Origin: Streptomyces sp. RB17
GTDB lineage: Bacteria > Actinomycetota > Actinomycetes > Streptomycetales > Streptomycetaceae
Direction: 5' to 3'
DNA: 64,000 nucleotides
Assembly (NCBI RefSeq): GCF_009604455.1
Contig: NZ_WEGL01000005.1
Span: 248,001 to 312,000 of the forward strand
A program made the translations under genes and the position numbers. The notes under the pieces are model-generated. The model was not told the origin of the DNA, searched no databases, and saw only the letters and a program-made list of their open reading frames with translations. This document shows positions 46,406 through 55,295 of the stretch, one piece after another (positions within the stretch are counted from its first letter, which is position 1; every line of letters begins with the position of its first letter).

Positions 46406-46940
46406 GCGGGGCATCCACCTTCACGGAACAGCACCCGATCCGGGTGGTGTTCCTGCTGGACGGCCACGAGGTCGTACGGCGCGGACCGGCCGAACTGCTC
46501 GACGCCGTACCGGACGTCTCCGTGGGCGGTGACGCGGACACCGCCGAGCACGCCCTCACCCGCGGGCCCGCGCTGCACCCGGACGTGGCGCGCTCGACGT
46601 GCGGCTTCCGGACGGTGACGGCATCTCGGACCGCCGGGAGCCGCGCAGCCCGATGCCGGAGCCGGCGTGTCCGATGCTGACCTCGTTCGACGACGAGGAC
46701 GCTTTGCCGGACCCCGTCTGATGCGCACGCTGCGCACCGCCCAGGCCGAGTTCCCCTCCGTGCCGCCCGAGCTGCGGCCCTGTCGCCACGCGAACGGGTC
46801 ATCCTCGCCCTGATCGGCGACGGTCTCACCAACCGCGAGATCGGATGCCGGCGAAGCTCGGAGTCCAGCGCCGCGTCCAGGCGGCGGTCCTCGCGTCCCA
46901 CCTGGAGCCGCAGAGCTCCACGGACGGCTCGCACCGCTGA
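46405..46940 (+). pseudogene. Decayed NarL/DevR(OsdR)-type response regulator
   Basis: Pieces of one regulator appear in order across shifting frames. The receiver start IRVVFLLDGHEVVRRGPAEL has the second acidic residue replaced by Gly. After a one-base slip near 46594 come DVRLPDGDGIS and MLTSFDDEDAL, then a stop and loss of the end of the receiver. LSPRERVILALIGDGLTNRE from the LuxR domain follows in another frame, then a deletion of the recognition helix, then AKLGVQRRVQAAVLASHLEP. The gene cannot make a working DNA-binding protein. It is the only DevR-like gene in the window and would be the expected partner of the kinase at 38453. Confidence 0.82.
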
Positions 46941-47002
46941 GATTGCCGCAGAGCGCGACGGGCGGGCCCGGCAGGGGGCCCGCCGATGAGTAAACGGATG
47001 CG

Positions 47003-47407
47003 TCAGCCGCCGCGCTTGATCTTGACATGCCTGGCCTCCGCCTTCTCGGAACCCAGGCCCACGCTGACGGTCAGCATGCCGTCGGTGTAGTCGGCCGTGA
47101 CGTCGTTCTCGTCGGCGCCCGGCGGCAGCGTCACGCTGCGGCTCATCGAGCCGTACCGGATCTCGCTGTGGTTCTTGTCCACGTCCCGTTCGCCACGCTC
47201 GGCCTTCACCGTGAGCACCCCGTCGCCGATGATCACGTCGATGTCCTCCGGGGACATGCCCGGAAGCTCGGCGCGCATGACGTAACGGTCGCCGTCGGTG
47301 AAGTCCTCGATCCGGACGGAAGGCATGGCGAACTTGCTCGGAATGGTCTCGAACCAGTCCGGCATGTCCGGGAACGGGATCCTCTGCATACGGGTGAGTG
47401 TGCCCAT
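47003..47407 (-). CDS. Hsp20/alpha-crystallin family small heat-shock protein
   Basis: A 134-residue small heat-shock protein. The alpha-crystallin domain (about 35-125) shows YVMRAELPGMSPEDIDVIIG, LTVKAERGERD, and the end motif YTDGMLTVSVGLGS. The short N-terminal arm starts MGTLTRMQRIPFPDMPDWFE. The ATG at 47407 has GAGGAGG at a good distance. DosR-controlled Hsp20 (Hsp16.3/Acr) is a signature dormancy protein in mycobacteria, consistent with this island. Confidence 0.92.
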   Translation of the reverse strand: MGTLTRMQRIPFPDMPDWFETIPSKFAMPSVRIEDFTDGDRYVMRAELPGMSPEDIDVIIGDGVLTVKAERGERDVDKNHSEIRYGSMSRSVTLPPGADENDVTADYTDGMLTVSVGLGSEKAEARHVKIKRGG

Positions 47408-47639
47408 GGCCCTACCTCCTCGGTCTTCGCCTGATTCCAGTGCAGCGCGCCCGGCGTTCCCGTGTTGAGGCCGAACAGCCCATGTCATGGGTCCTCAAAG
47501 TCCCTTTTGCCCGTTCCTCGGGAGGTCACACTGATGACCAGGGAACGACCACACGCGGCAGCGGACCTCGAGTCCCGGACGCTCTCGCCGGATCCGGCGG
47601 CTGACTCCTGAAGCGGGTGAGGCCCACCCGCCCGAGGCA

Positions 47640-47653
47640 GGGACCAACGGCCC
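47640..47653 (+). promoter_or_regulatory. Candidate OsdR/DosR-type box before Usp C
   Basis: GGGAC-CAAC-GGCCC lies about 120 nt before the next start. It is the only notable element in the gene-free stretch 47408-47775, apart from the weaker GGGCT-GTTC-GGCCT-like repeat (minus strand) close to hsp20. Confidence 0.45.
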
Positions 47654-47775
47654 CTGGCACCTCGTACGGTGCGCGACTTGCATGGGACGGGACCGTGCGG
47701 CAACACCGCGGAACGGGCCTGCGGCGGCAACCGTCCGTCCGCGCCGTCGCGCCACTGCGGCACCTGGAGGCGATC

Positions 47776-48657
47776 ATGTCCGAGCCGAGTGAGCGCCGGC
47801 CCATCGTGGTCGGTGTGGACACGGACCCCGCCCGGCGGACGGCGCTGGGCTGGGCGGCCGACGAGGCGGCCCGTCGGCGGGTGCCGCTGCGTCCCGTGCG
47901 CGCCGAGGGCGTGCCGACCAGGGGGCTACGGGGGCCGGACGTCCCGCCGTCCTGGGAGGAGTGGAACGAGGCCCTGCACCGCAGCGGGAAGCAGATCCTC
48001 GCCGAGGCCGTGGACTTCGTCGCGGCCCGGCACCCCGAGGTCGAGGTGGACGCCGTACTCGCCGAGGGGGACCCCGTGTGGGTGCTGGGCGAGGAGAGCC
48101 GTGCCGCCACGGCCGTCGTGCTGGGTTCGCAGCACCTCAGCCGGGCCCAGGAGGTGTTCGGCTCGTCCGCGGTCGCCCTGCGCCTGATCGCGCGGGCGCT
48201 CTGCCCGGTGGTGGTCGTCCCGGAAGCGGAGCACGTCCCCCAGGAGCCCGCGTTCTACGTCGTCGGCGTCGACGGCAGCGAGCACTCGGCCGCCGCCGTG
48301 GACCTGGCGTTCGAGGAGGCTTGTCTGCGCGGTGCCGAGGTGCGGGCACTGTACGTCTGGCAGCCCGGACCACTGAGGATCTTCGACGAGCACGGAGTCC
48401 AGCAGGAGTACCGGCGGCTGCTCTCGGAGACCGTGGCCGGCCGTCAAGCGCGCTGTCCCGACGTGGACCTGCGGCACGAACTGGTCGTCGGACATCCGGT
48501 GCAGGCCCTCACCGACGCCTCCGCCCACGCACTGGGGTTGGTGGTGGGCACGCGCGGGCACGGTGGCTTCGCGGGGATGCTGCTGGGCTCGGTCAGCCAG
48601 GGAGTGCTGCACTACGCCCGTTGTCCCGTCCTCGTCGTTCCGCCGGCGCGGACCTGA
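47776..48657 (+). CDS. Universal stress protein, two Usp domains (C)
   Basis: A 293-residue tandem Usp. Domain 1 (about 8-145) starts PIVVGVDTDPARRTALGWAA and has VLGSQHLSRAQEVFGSSAVA, where the usual glycines of the ATP loop are replaced, so it may not bind ATP. Domain 2 (about 153-290) is canonical: YVVGVDGSEHSAAAVDLAFE and VVGTRGHGGFAGMLLGSVSQ. Its start has GGAGG about 6 nt upstream. Confidence 0.88.
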   Translation: MSEPSERRPIVVGVDTDPARRTALGWAADEAARRRVPLRPVRAEGVPTRGLRGPDVPPSWEEWNEALHRSGKQILAEAVDFVAARHPEVEVDAVLAEGDPVWVLGEESRAATAVVLGSQHLSRAQEVFGSSAVALRLIARALCPVVVVPEAEHVPQEPAFYVVGVDGSEHSAAAVDLAFEEACLRGAEVRALYVWQPGPLRIFDEHGVQQEYRRLLSETVAGRQARCPDVDLRHELVVGHPVQALTDASAHALGLVVGTRGHGGFAGMLLGSVSQGVLHYARCPVLVVPPART

Positions 48658-48699
48658 GCGTCCACCGCATCCGAGCCGAGTCCGAGAGCCCAGGGGCCG

Positions 48700-49491
48700 T
48701 CACGGGAAGTCCGGTACGACGGCCACGGGACACCTGGCGTGGTGCAGCACCGTGTGTGCCACGCGCCCCAGTTCCAGTACGCCCAGGCTGCGGCGCCGTG
48801 CCACCCCGACGACCAGGAGGTCCGCCGCCGCGGACCGCTGAAGCAGCACCTCGCGAGCCGGCCCCTCGACGACCGAGCGGAGTACGTGCGCGTCCGGGTG
48901 ATCGGTCAGGGGTTCCTCCAGCAGCTCGTCGATCAGCGCGACGGCCTGCTCGTCGTCGCCGAGGCCGGCACGGCCGGTGAGCACGGACCGGTGGGGCGGC
49001 CGTCGCCAGGTGCGCACCACGTCCAGCCCGCACTTGCGGGCCTCGGCCTCGCGGAACGCGAAGCGGGTCGCCATGCCGCTCGTGCCGGGTTCGCCGACAC
49101 CGATGACGCCCCGGCCGTGGGTGCCCGCGATGCCCGCGGTGTCCGGCAACTCCCCGCGGCCGCGGCAGCCGACGATCAGAGCGGTGGCGTTGTGGCCCTC
49201 GTGCAGGAGCGCGTAAGCGGGGCCCTGCGGGAGAACGGCGGTGTCCACCGGGACGGCCGGGGCCCGTCGGCGGGCATGCTCCGCTGTGTCGCCGACGATG
49301 TCGTACGCCGTCATCCGCCGGGCCGGACGCGCGGAGCCGGTCGAGGCCGGGCGGCCCTCGTAACGTTCCCACCGCGACGCGTGGACGAGCCGCAGCGGCA
49401 GACCGTGCATTTCGGCCTCGTCGGCGGCCCAGTCCACGGCCGGCAGGCCGGAGTCCGATCCGTCGACACCCACCACCAGGGGAGGACGCAT
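48700..49491 (-). CDS. Universal stress protein with truncated first domain (D)
   Basis: A 263-residue Usp, shorter than its neighbours because of an in-frame gap. After VGCRGRGELPDTAGIAGTHG the expected ATP-loop end (LLGSVGLAVAARAHCPVVVV in the 51672 copy) is missing, and the text resumes at RFAFREAEARK. Domain 2 is preserved (LLVVGVARRRSLGVLELGRV). The ATG at 49491 starts MRPPLVVGVDGSDS as in relatives. The lesion probably removes nucleotide binding by domain 1. Confidence 0.82.
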   Translation of the reverse strand: MRPPLVVGVDGSDSGLPAVDWAADEAEMHGLPLRLVHASRWERYEGRPASTGSARPARRMTAYDIVGDTAEHARRRAPAVPVDTAVLPQGPAYALLHEGHNATALIVGCRGRGELPDTAGIAGTHGRGVIGVGEPGTSGMATRFAFREAEARKCGLDVVRTWRRPPHRSVLTGRAGLGDDEQAVALIDELLEEPLTDHPDAHVLRSVVEGPAREVLLQRSAAADLLVVGVARRRSLGVLELGRVAHTVLHHARCPVAVVPDFP

Positions 49492-49746
49492 GACCCGCAC
49501 CGCCTCTCGCCGGACTGCGGGCACCGCAGCGGTCCTGTCCTGCCCCCACCCTCACACCGCCGGCGCGCTGAGCTGAGGGGCGGATCGGCCCTTTCGACCG
49601 CCAACCGGCTCTGCCGCCCGGGACATTCGGCCCCTGCCGCCGACAGTGAGTGCCACTCAGGCTGGAGACAGGACTCGTATGACGTCCCGCGGCAGATGCG
49701 GCGCCACCTCATACGACGGCGGGGCCCGCGACCCAGGGAGGCCACC

Positions 49747-50042
49747 GTGATCACGCCACCCCTCACCCCGTACGACATCACCGCCCCCGTGGCCGACGCC
49801 GCGGCAGCCCCCTCGCTGCACAACGCACAGACCTGGAGGTTCCGCTACCGGAGCGACAGCGGTGTCCTGCGCCTCCACGCCGACCTGGAGCGCGCCCCGC
49901 CGTGCACCGATCCGGACCCGCGGCGTGCACCTCGGATGTGGCGCGGCCCTGTTCAACCTGCGCGTGGCCGCCGCCGCGGCCGGCCGGCATCCGGCGGTCC
50001 GGCTGCTGCCCGACCGGGCCGATCCGCAGCTGCTTGCCTAAC
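49747..50042 (+). pseudogene. Truncated, frameshifted Acg-type nitroreductase
   Basis: A GTG opens ITPPLTPYDITAPVADAAAA then PSLHNAQTWRFRYRSDSG and LRLHADLERA, the N-terminus of the nitroreductase-fold Acg (Rv2032/Rv3131-like) family. Near 49920 the frame slips; the continuation VHLGCGAALFNLRVAAA is in another frame and stops at 50042. About two-thirds of the gene is absent. Acg genes belong to the DosR regulon, so this fits the decaying stress island. Confidence 0.72.
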
Positions 50043-50139
50043 CCGAAGGCCGTCCGAGTCCCCGTCGGCCCGTCGCCGACGTGCTGGACGTCGTACGAGA
50101 CGGGACGCCCGTGGGCGTCCGAGCGGAGGGAGAAGCCGG

Positions 50140-50598
50140 GTGAAGGTGTCCGAGGTGATGACCGCTCCCGCTGTGGCCGTCCCACCGCACGTCCCCCTGG
50201 AGCAGGTGACCCGGAGGATGTCGGAGTCCGGGGTGGGCTCAGTCCTGGTCGTCGAGGACGGGACGCTGCGCGGCATCGTCACCGACCGCGACATAGCGGT
50301 GCGCGGGCTGGGCGGTGGGCTGCCCCCGGGCACAGCGGTCGAAGCGGTGATGTCCTCGGGGGTGGTCACGGTCGATGCGGCGGACGACATCCAGACGGCC
50401 TATGGCACGTTCCGCCGCATCGGCGTGCGCCGCCTGCCGGTGCTGGACGGACACCGCCTGGTGGGCGTGGTGACGATCGACGACCTCCTTCTGGACGTCT
50501 TCCGGCGACTGGCCGATCTGCTGGGTCCGATCGCCTGGAGCGTGCTGCGGGAACCGCCGGGACCGCCGGGAGCGGACAGGGCGTCGCAGGCGAGCTGA
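50140..50598 (+). CDS. CBS-pair domain protein
   Basis: A 152-residue Bateman module: CBS1 VKVSEVMTAPAVAVPPHVPL to GIVTDRDIAVRGL, and CBS2 VEAVMSSGVVTVDAADDIQT to GVVTIDDLLLDVF, then a proline-rich tail. The GTG at 50140 follows GGAGGGAG at about 10 nt. It is probably an adenine-nucleotide sensor, but its partner is unknown. Confidence 0.88.
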   Translation: MKVSEVMTAPAVAVPPHVPLEQVTRRMSESGVGSVLVVEDGTLRGIVTDRDIAVRGLGGGLPPGTAVEAVMSSGVVTVDAADDIQTAYGTFRRIGVRRLPVLDGHRLVGVVTIDDLLLDVFRRLADLLGPIAWSVLREPPGPPGADRASQAS

Positions 50599-50646
50599 AC
50601 GGGCCGGGCAGTGCGCGACCCGGACGACACTCCCCGTCGGGACAGC

Positions 50647-51090
50647 TCACTGCTTCCGCGCAGGCACGATCACGACCGGGCAGCTCGCATGCTGCGACAC
50701 ATGCTGGCTGACCGAGCCCAGCAGGGCGGCGGCGAACCCGCCCCGGCCCCGGCCGCCGACGACCAGGACCTCGGCTCCCTCGGCGGCCCGCAGCAGTACG
50801 TCGGCGGCGTTGCCGTGCACCACATGGCAGCGGACCGAGCCGGCCGCGTCCGCGCCGAGCACCTCGGTCAGCTCCTTGCGCACCCGCTGCCGCGTCTCCT
50901 CCTCGTCGACATCCATGTCCACGGCGGGCGCCGACCAGCCGTAGAGCCCCGGCAGTTCCCACACCGCGATCGCCTCCACCGTGGCGCCCACGAGGCCGGC
51001 GTAGCGGACGGCCCAGCGCAGGGCGTCGTACGAGGACGGCGATCCGTCGACACCGGCGACCACCCGAGGACCGGAGACATCCTTGTCCAT
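50647..51090 (-). CDS. Universal stress protein, single Usp domain (E)
   Basis: A 147-residue single Usp domain starting MDKDVSGPRVVAGVDGSPSS, with the full ATP loop VVGGRGRGGFAAALLGSVSQ and C-terminal HASCPVVIVPA. It is the most canonical Usp of the region. ATG 51090 follows AGGAGAGG closely. Confidence 0.9.
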   Translation of the reverse strand: MDKDVSGPRVVAGVDGSPSSYDALRWAVRYAGLVGATVEAIAVWELPGLYGWSAPAVDMDVDEEETRQRVRKELTEVLGADAAGSVRCHVVHGNAADVLLRAAEGAEVLVVGGRGRGGFAAALLGSVSQHVSQHASCPVVIVPARKQ

Positions 51091-51466
51091 GCGTCCCACC
51101 TCTCCTACGGCTCTCCCACCCCGTCGATCGGCCACGTCCGTTTCCACGCTGCACGCGGTCCCGCGATCTCGCCACGGCAACATGCGTCCGTGGTGCCGCG
51201 TACGCCGTCGGCCGAGTGTCCTGGCCAGGGCCCCACCACACTCGAAGACCGCGGCGGCGCCACAGATCCAGGCAGGCCGTCCCGGCGCGCCGATCACTCG
51301 GACGGGCGGCGGCCGGGTGTACGGGCACCCATCCGGTCGGTGTCCGGCCTCCCGCGCTGTGCCGTCCGAGGGCGATACTCCGGGAAAAGGGCGATGATGT
51401 TCGGGGGTGCGTGCTCAGGCAGGTGAACGCACGTGACATACCGCGCCTCACGTCGCGGGAGGAGCC

Positions 51467-51655
51467 ATGAGCAAGGGGGCACTGCCCCGGCCGCGGGCCG
51501 GGATGCGGGAATGCGGGTCCCGGCTGCCGACGCGCAGGGCGGCGCGGACCGCCGTGGGGCGCAGGGCCTCGTCGGCGAAGGGCGACTGGATGCTGCTGCC
51601 CGGCGGCTCGTGGCGGCACGTCGAGACGATCAGGGTGCGCAGCCTGTTCGGCTGA
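51467..51655 (+). CDS. Small hypothetical protein
   Basis: A 62-residue basic frame (MSKGALPRPRAGMRECGSRL to RVRSLFG) with a good GGGAGGAG ribosome site 4 nt before the ATG. I do not recognise a family. It may be a remnant; the stretch 51091-51466 before it shows nothing else. Confidence 0.35.
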   Translation: MSKGALPRPRAGMRECGSRLPTRRAARTAVGRRASSAKGDWMLLPGGSWRHVETIRVRSLFG

Positions 51656-51671
51656 GAGCGCCGCACCGTGC

Positions 51672-52538
51672 TCACGACTGCTGGGGCACGATCGCGACCG
51701 GGCACTGGGCGTGATGCAGCAGGGTGTGGCCCACCCGGCCGAGCTGGAGTCCGAAAGGGCCCGTCCTGCGGCGCGCGCCGATGACGACGAGATCCGCGGC
51801 CGCCGACCGGTTCACAAGGACCTTGCTCGCCGGCCCCTCGAGCGCCGAACGGTGGGTGCGGACCTGCGGATACTCGGCGCTCAGGGCGTGGAGTGACGCA
51901 TCGAGCAGCGCGGAGGCCGTCGCGTCCGCCGGCTCGTCCGCCCGGGTCCCCTCACCACTCACCTCGTGGGCGGGGTGGCGCCAGGCACGTACGACGTCCA
52001 GGGTGCAGCCCCGGACGTCGGCCTCGCGGAAGGCGAACCGAAGGGCCTCGGAGCCGGTGTCGGCGTCTCCGAGGCCGAGCAGGATCCGTCCGTGCGTACC
52101 GGCCAGACCCGCTCGGTCACCCCGGACCACGACCACGGGGCAGTGCGCCCGGGCCGCGACGGCCAGACCCACTGAGCCGAGAAGCAGTCCCTTGAGCGGG
52201 CCGCGCCCGCGTGAGCCCGTCACCACCGCGAATGCGGCGGCGCCCTCGTGCACGAGGGCGGTCGCGGCGTCCTCCGGGAGGGTGTCGGTGGTGACCTTCA
52301 CGTCGGGGTGGTGCCGCTCGGCGCGCTCCGCCGCGTGGGCCACGATGTGCTCGGCCAGCACCTGCTCGGAGGGCCGACCGCCGCCGGTTCCCGGCAGGGC
52401 GCCCTCGTAACGCTCCCAGAGGGAGCCGTGGACGAGCCGCAGGGGAACGCCGTGCCGTACGGCTTCGTCCACGGCCCAGTCGACGGCGAGCAGGCACGAA
52501 TCCGATCCGTCGACGCCGACAACCAGGGGGAGTGCCAT
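51672..52538 (-). CDS. Universal stress protein, two Usp domains (F)
   Basis: A 288-residue tandem Usp. Domain 1 begins PLVVGVDGSDSCLLAVDWAV and has VVTGSRGRGPLKGLLLGSVG. Domain 2 has RILLGLGDADTGSEALRFAF and LVVIGARRRTGPFGLQLGRV. It is close to copies A and D, showing tandem expansion. ATG 52538 is chosen; GTG 52547 is nearer to the purine run. Confidence 0.88.
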   Translation of the reverse strand: MALPLVVGVDGSDSCLLAVDWAVDEAVRHGVPLRLVHGSLWERYEGALPGTGGGRPSEQVLAEHIVAHAAERAERHHPDVKVTTDTLPEDAATALVHEGAAAFAVVTGSRGRGPLKGLLLGSVGLAVAARAHCPVVVVRGDRAGLAGTHGRILLGLGDADTGSEALRFAFREADVRGCTLDVVRAWRHPAHEVSGEGTRADEPADATASALLDASLHALSAEYPQVRTHRSALEGPASKVLVNRSAAADLVVIGARRRTGPFGLQLGRVGHTLLHHAQCPVAIVPQQS

Positions 52539-52710
52539 CGTCCCCACCGCCTTTCACGGGGCTGCCAGTCGGGTGTGCGGCACTTGGCGCCGACTTCACG
52601 GTTGCATCCGCTCCGGTCGGGGCACGAGGGCCCTTCGGCTCTTTCCGGCGGCTTTCGGACCCGGGGTTCCGGTGCTGACACCCGGGAACAACTCCGCCGC
52701 ACGAAGCGCT

Positions 52711-52740
52711 GCCCCTCATACCCCAGCGGGTATGAGGGGC
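52711..52740. promoter_or_regulatory. Inverted repeat containing a CstR-type operator
   Basis: Two perfect 13-nt arms (52711-52723, 52728-52740) with a CAGC loop contain TACCCC-AG-CGGGTA, one base off the operator pattern found at the sulfur genes. It lies about 57 nt before the gene at 52797. Confidence 0.5.
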
Positions 52741-52796
52741 CACAGGGCCGGCGCACCGCTGGGGACGGAACCGAGCGGCGGAGGAGCGTGAGACCG

Positions 52797-53090
52797 ATGG
52801 CGACGGCGGGGAACGACCGGCTGCACAGGACCGAGGCGGGCCGTACGGAAGAGAACCCTCTGGTGACGAGGTGCGGACGCAGGATCGACGTACGGTGCCT
52901 GCGCCTCGGAGACCCGGGCCGGCCCGTCAGCCGGATCGCCCTGGAGGTGGGGGAGGACCAGGGCGGCGAACCGGGAGTCTGGGCGGCACTCACCCCGGAC
53001 GAGGCGCGTGGTCTGGCCCACCTGCTCCTTCAGCGGATCGGTGCGGCCGAGCAGCCCGCCGGTGCCCGGCCGCAGAGCGGCACCTCCTGA
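52797..53090 (+). CDS. Hypothetical protein, possibly CstR-controlled
   Basis: A 97-residue soluble protein (MATAGNDRLHRTEAGRTEEN to QPAGARPQSGTS) with a central CLRLGDPGRPVSRIALEVGE and a helical C-terminal WAALTPDEARGLAHLLLQRI. I recognise no named family. GAGGAG lies 10 nt before the ATG. It is convergent with the rhodanese gene and downstream of a CstR-like operator. Confidence 0.6.
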   Translation: MATAGNDRLHRTEAGRTEENPLVTRCGRRIDVRCLRLGDPGRPVSRIALEVGEDQGGEPGVWAALTPDEARGLAHLLLQRIGAAEQPAGARPQSGTS

Positions 53091-53117
53091 CCAGCTGCGT
53101 CCTCTTCGTGGCGGCGG

Positions 53118-53699
53118 TCAGCCCCGGCGCAGTGCGGCGAGCGTCGCGGCGAGGTCCGCCGGGCGGGGGCGGTTGTGCGGCAGCTTGCCCAGTACGGCGG
53201 CCATGCCGCAGGTGTCGGTGAGCGCGGAGAAGACGAGGCCGCCCGCGATGCCGGCCGAGAGGATCTGGAAGGCCGGATGCACCAGCAGACCGAGGAGCAG
53301 GCCCAGGAGCACGACCGTGCCCGCCGTGAAGCGCACCTGCCGCTCCATGCTCCAGCCGGCCCGGGTGTCGCAGGCGGCCGGCCGGTGCAGGTCGTGTCCC
53401 GCGCCGGCCCAGGCGCCGGTGCCGCCGGTGAGGGTGGCCGTCCGGATGCCCTCCTCGGCCAGCAGCCCGCAGGCGCGCTCCGAGCGCGCGCCGGAGGCAC
53501 ACACCATGAGGACGTCGCCGCGTCCGGCGGCGTGCCGTATCTCGGGCAGCGCGCTCCGGATCCGGTCCAGGGGGATGTTGAGGGCACCGGGCAGGTGGCC
53601 GGAGGCGTACTCGCCCGGGGTGCGCACGTCGATGACGGTGAGTTCGTGCAGCCGGGCGCGGGCCTGGCCGGCGTCGAGGGTGACGGGGGTGGTGGTCAT
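53118..53699 (-). CDS. Membrane-anchored rhodanese (sulfurtransferase)
   Basis: A 193-residue protein: a rhodanese domain (about 5-105) with VIDVRTPGEYASGHLPGALN and the active-site loop VCASGARSE, then a DUF2892-type membrane part with two hydrophobic segments (about 127-170). It would move sulfane sulfur at the membrane. It is divergent from the CstR-like repressor, with a perfect operator between. Confidence 0.88.
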   Translation of the reverse strand: MTTTPVTLDAGQARARLHELTVIDVRTPGEYASGHLPGALNIPLDRIRSALPEIRHAAGRGDVLMVCASGARSERACGLLAEEGIRTATLTGGTGAWAGAGHDLHRPAACDTRAGWSMERQVRFTAGTVVLLGLLLGLLVHPAFQILSAGIAGGLVFSALTDTCGMAAVLGKLPHNRPRPADLAATLAALRRG

Positions 53700-53749
53700 G
53701 GCAGATGTGATCCTTGATGGTCGCCGCCGTCCCGAACCGGGACGTACAG

Positions 53750-53763
53750 TACCCCTAGGGGTA
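53750..53763. promoter_or_regulatory. CstR-type operator
   Basis: TACCCC-TA-GGGGTA is a perfect 14-bp palindrome in the divergent rhodanese/cstR region, 17 nt before the repressor start. Confidence 0.65.
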
Positions 53764-53780
53764 TTTTTCGAGGAGTGAGC

Positions 53781-54068
53781 GTGGAACTGGAGCTTGAGGG
53801 TGCGTCCCTGAGGGCCGTGCTGAACCGGCTGCGGCGTGCGCAGGGCCAGATCTCCGGTGTGATCCGGATGATCGAGGAGGGGCGGGACTGCGAGGACGTC
53901 ATCACGCAACTGGCCGCCGCCTCGCGGGCCCTGGACCGGGCCGGTTTCGCGATCATCGCCACCGGCCTGCAGCAGTGCGTGGCCGACATCGAATCGGGCC
54001 GCAAGAACGGTGAGGACACGGAGGCGATGCGCGCGCGGCTGGAGAAGCTGTTCCTGTCGCTGGCGTAG
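53781..54068 (+). CDS. cstR: CsoR/CstR-family repressor, persulfide-sensing type
   Basis: A 95-residue all-helical repressor (VLNRLRRAQGQISGVIRMIE family start). Copper CsoRs use Cys-His-Cys; here the cysteines are Cys37 and Cys66, and the usual His position is Gly62. That matches CstR, which forms di- or trisulfides between the two cysteines. The sulfur-handling neighbours support this. The GTG at 53781 is chosen with GAGGAG 5 nt upstream; GTG 53775 overlaps that site. Confidence 0.85.
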   Translation: MELELEGASLRAVLNRLRRAQGQISGVIRMIEEGRDCEDVITQLAAASRALDRAGFAIIATGLQQCVADIESGRKNGEDTEAMRARLEKLFLSLA

Positions 54069-54086
54069 GACTTCGCGGTCGCCGGG

Positions 54087-54836
54087 TCATGCCACCACCG
54101 CATCGGCCAGCATGAAGCCCGCGACCGCCAGCAGGACGAGGGCGAAGACCCGCTGCAGGGTGTGTCCGGACAGCTTCGCCGACAGGCGCTTGCCGTCCCA
54201 GGCACCCAGGATCGCCGCCCCCGCGAACGGTCCGATGACGGACCAGTCCAGGCCCTCGGCCGTACCGGCGCGCATCGCCAGTGCCGCCAGCGAGTTGACG
54301 GTGATGACGAGCAGGCTGGTGCCCACGGCCGCCCGCATCCGCATGCCGAGGACGTCGACCAGGGCGGGGACCGCGAGGAAGCCGCCGCCCACCCCGAGCA
54401 CGCCGGTGACCGCGCCGAGTCCGGCGCCGGCGGCCGCCGCCCGCACCGGCCGTACGCGGACCGTGCCGTCCGGGTCGGAGCGGGGCCGCAGCATGCGTAC
54501 CGCGGCGGCGGCCGCGACCACGGCGAAGGCCACGGTCAGCACGGCCGCCGGCAGGCGTCCGGCGAGCGCGCCGCCCAGCATGGCCGGGCCGGTCCCGGCC
54601 GCCGCGAACAGCAGCCCCGTACGCCAGCGGACATGCCCGTCCCGGGCGTGCGCGGACAGGGCGGTGGCGGAGGTGACGGTGACGATGACCAGACTGGCCG
54701 TGGTGGCCGCGACCGGGGTGAAACCGAGCAGGTAGATCAGGGCGGGCACGGTCAGCACACTGCCGCCGCCGCCCAGGGCGCCGAGCGCCAGACCGATGAC
54801 GGCCCCGGCGGCCAGCGCGAGTATCACCGCGCTCAC
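54087..54836 (-). CDS. TauE/SafE-family sulfite/sulfur-compound exporter
   Basis: A 249-residue membrane protein with about eight hydrophobic segments. Two TauE motif repeats, LGALGGGGSVLTVPALIYLL and VTGVLGVGGGFLAVPALVDV, mark the family, which moves sulfite, sulfoacetate or similar anions out of the cell. GTG 54836 overlaps the stop of the upstream rhodanese gene (GTGA), giving a coupled operon. Confidence 0.88.
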   Translation of the reverse strand: MSAVILALAAGAVIGLALGALGGGGSVLTVPALIYLLGFTPVAATTASLVIVTVTSATALSAHARDGHVRWRTGLLFAAAGTGPAMLGGALAGRLPAAVLTVAFAVVAAAAAVRMLRPRSDPDGTVRVRPVRAAAAGAGLGAVTGVLGVGGGFLAVPALVDVLGMRMRAAVGTSLLVITVNSLAALAMRAGTAEGLDWSVIGPFAGAAILGAWDGKRLSAKLSGHTLQRVFALVLLAVAGFMLADAVVA

Positions 54837-55222
54837 GCGACGGTCCCGTTCCCGCCCCGCGCGTCCACGACCGGCAGTCCCGCACCGGCCCACTCCTGCA
54901 TGCCGCCCACGACGTCGACGGCCTCGACGCCCCTGGCCCGCAGCAGTTCCGCGGCCTGCCGGGAACGGCGGCCCGAGCGGCAGATCACGACGACCGGCCG
55001 CGATAGCGCCTCAGCGGGCAGCCCGGCACCGGCGGCCAGCGCCGTGAGGGGCAGGTGTACGGCGCCGGGGGCGTGACCGGCCTGCCACTCGCCGGTTTCG
55101 CGTACGTCGAGCAACACGCAGACTCCGCTGTCTCCTGCCGCCCGGGCGTGCCCTGTGCGGGCGGCGGCTTCCCGCACGGTCACCCGGGCCGGGCCGCCCC
55201 GGCCGCGTCCGAAGAGGCTCAT
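54833..55222 (-). CDS. Rhodanese-domain protein
   Basis: A 129-residue single rhodanese with LLDVRETGEWQAGHAPGAVH and the active-site Cys in VVICRSGRRSRQAAE. The basic N-terminal leader of about 15 residues has no TM character. It lies between the MBL-rhodanese gene and TauE in one operon. Confidence 0.9.
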   Translation of the reverse strand: MSLFGRGRGGPARVTVREAAARTGHARAAGDSGVCVLLDVRETGEWQAGHAPGAVHLPLTALAAGAGLPAEALSRPVVVICRSGRRSRQAAELLRARGVEAVDVVGGMQEWAGAGLPVVDARGGNGTVA

Positions 55223-55295
55223 CGTGGTTCTCGCTCCTGTTCGTCTTCTGGGTTGGGGTGCTCTGCGGCGGACGCCGTCAGAGAGTCGGGGGCCG

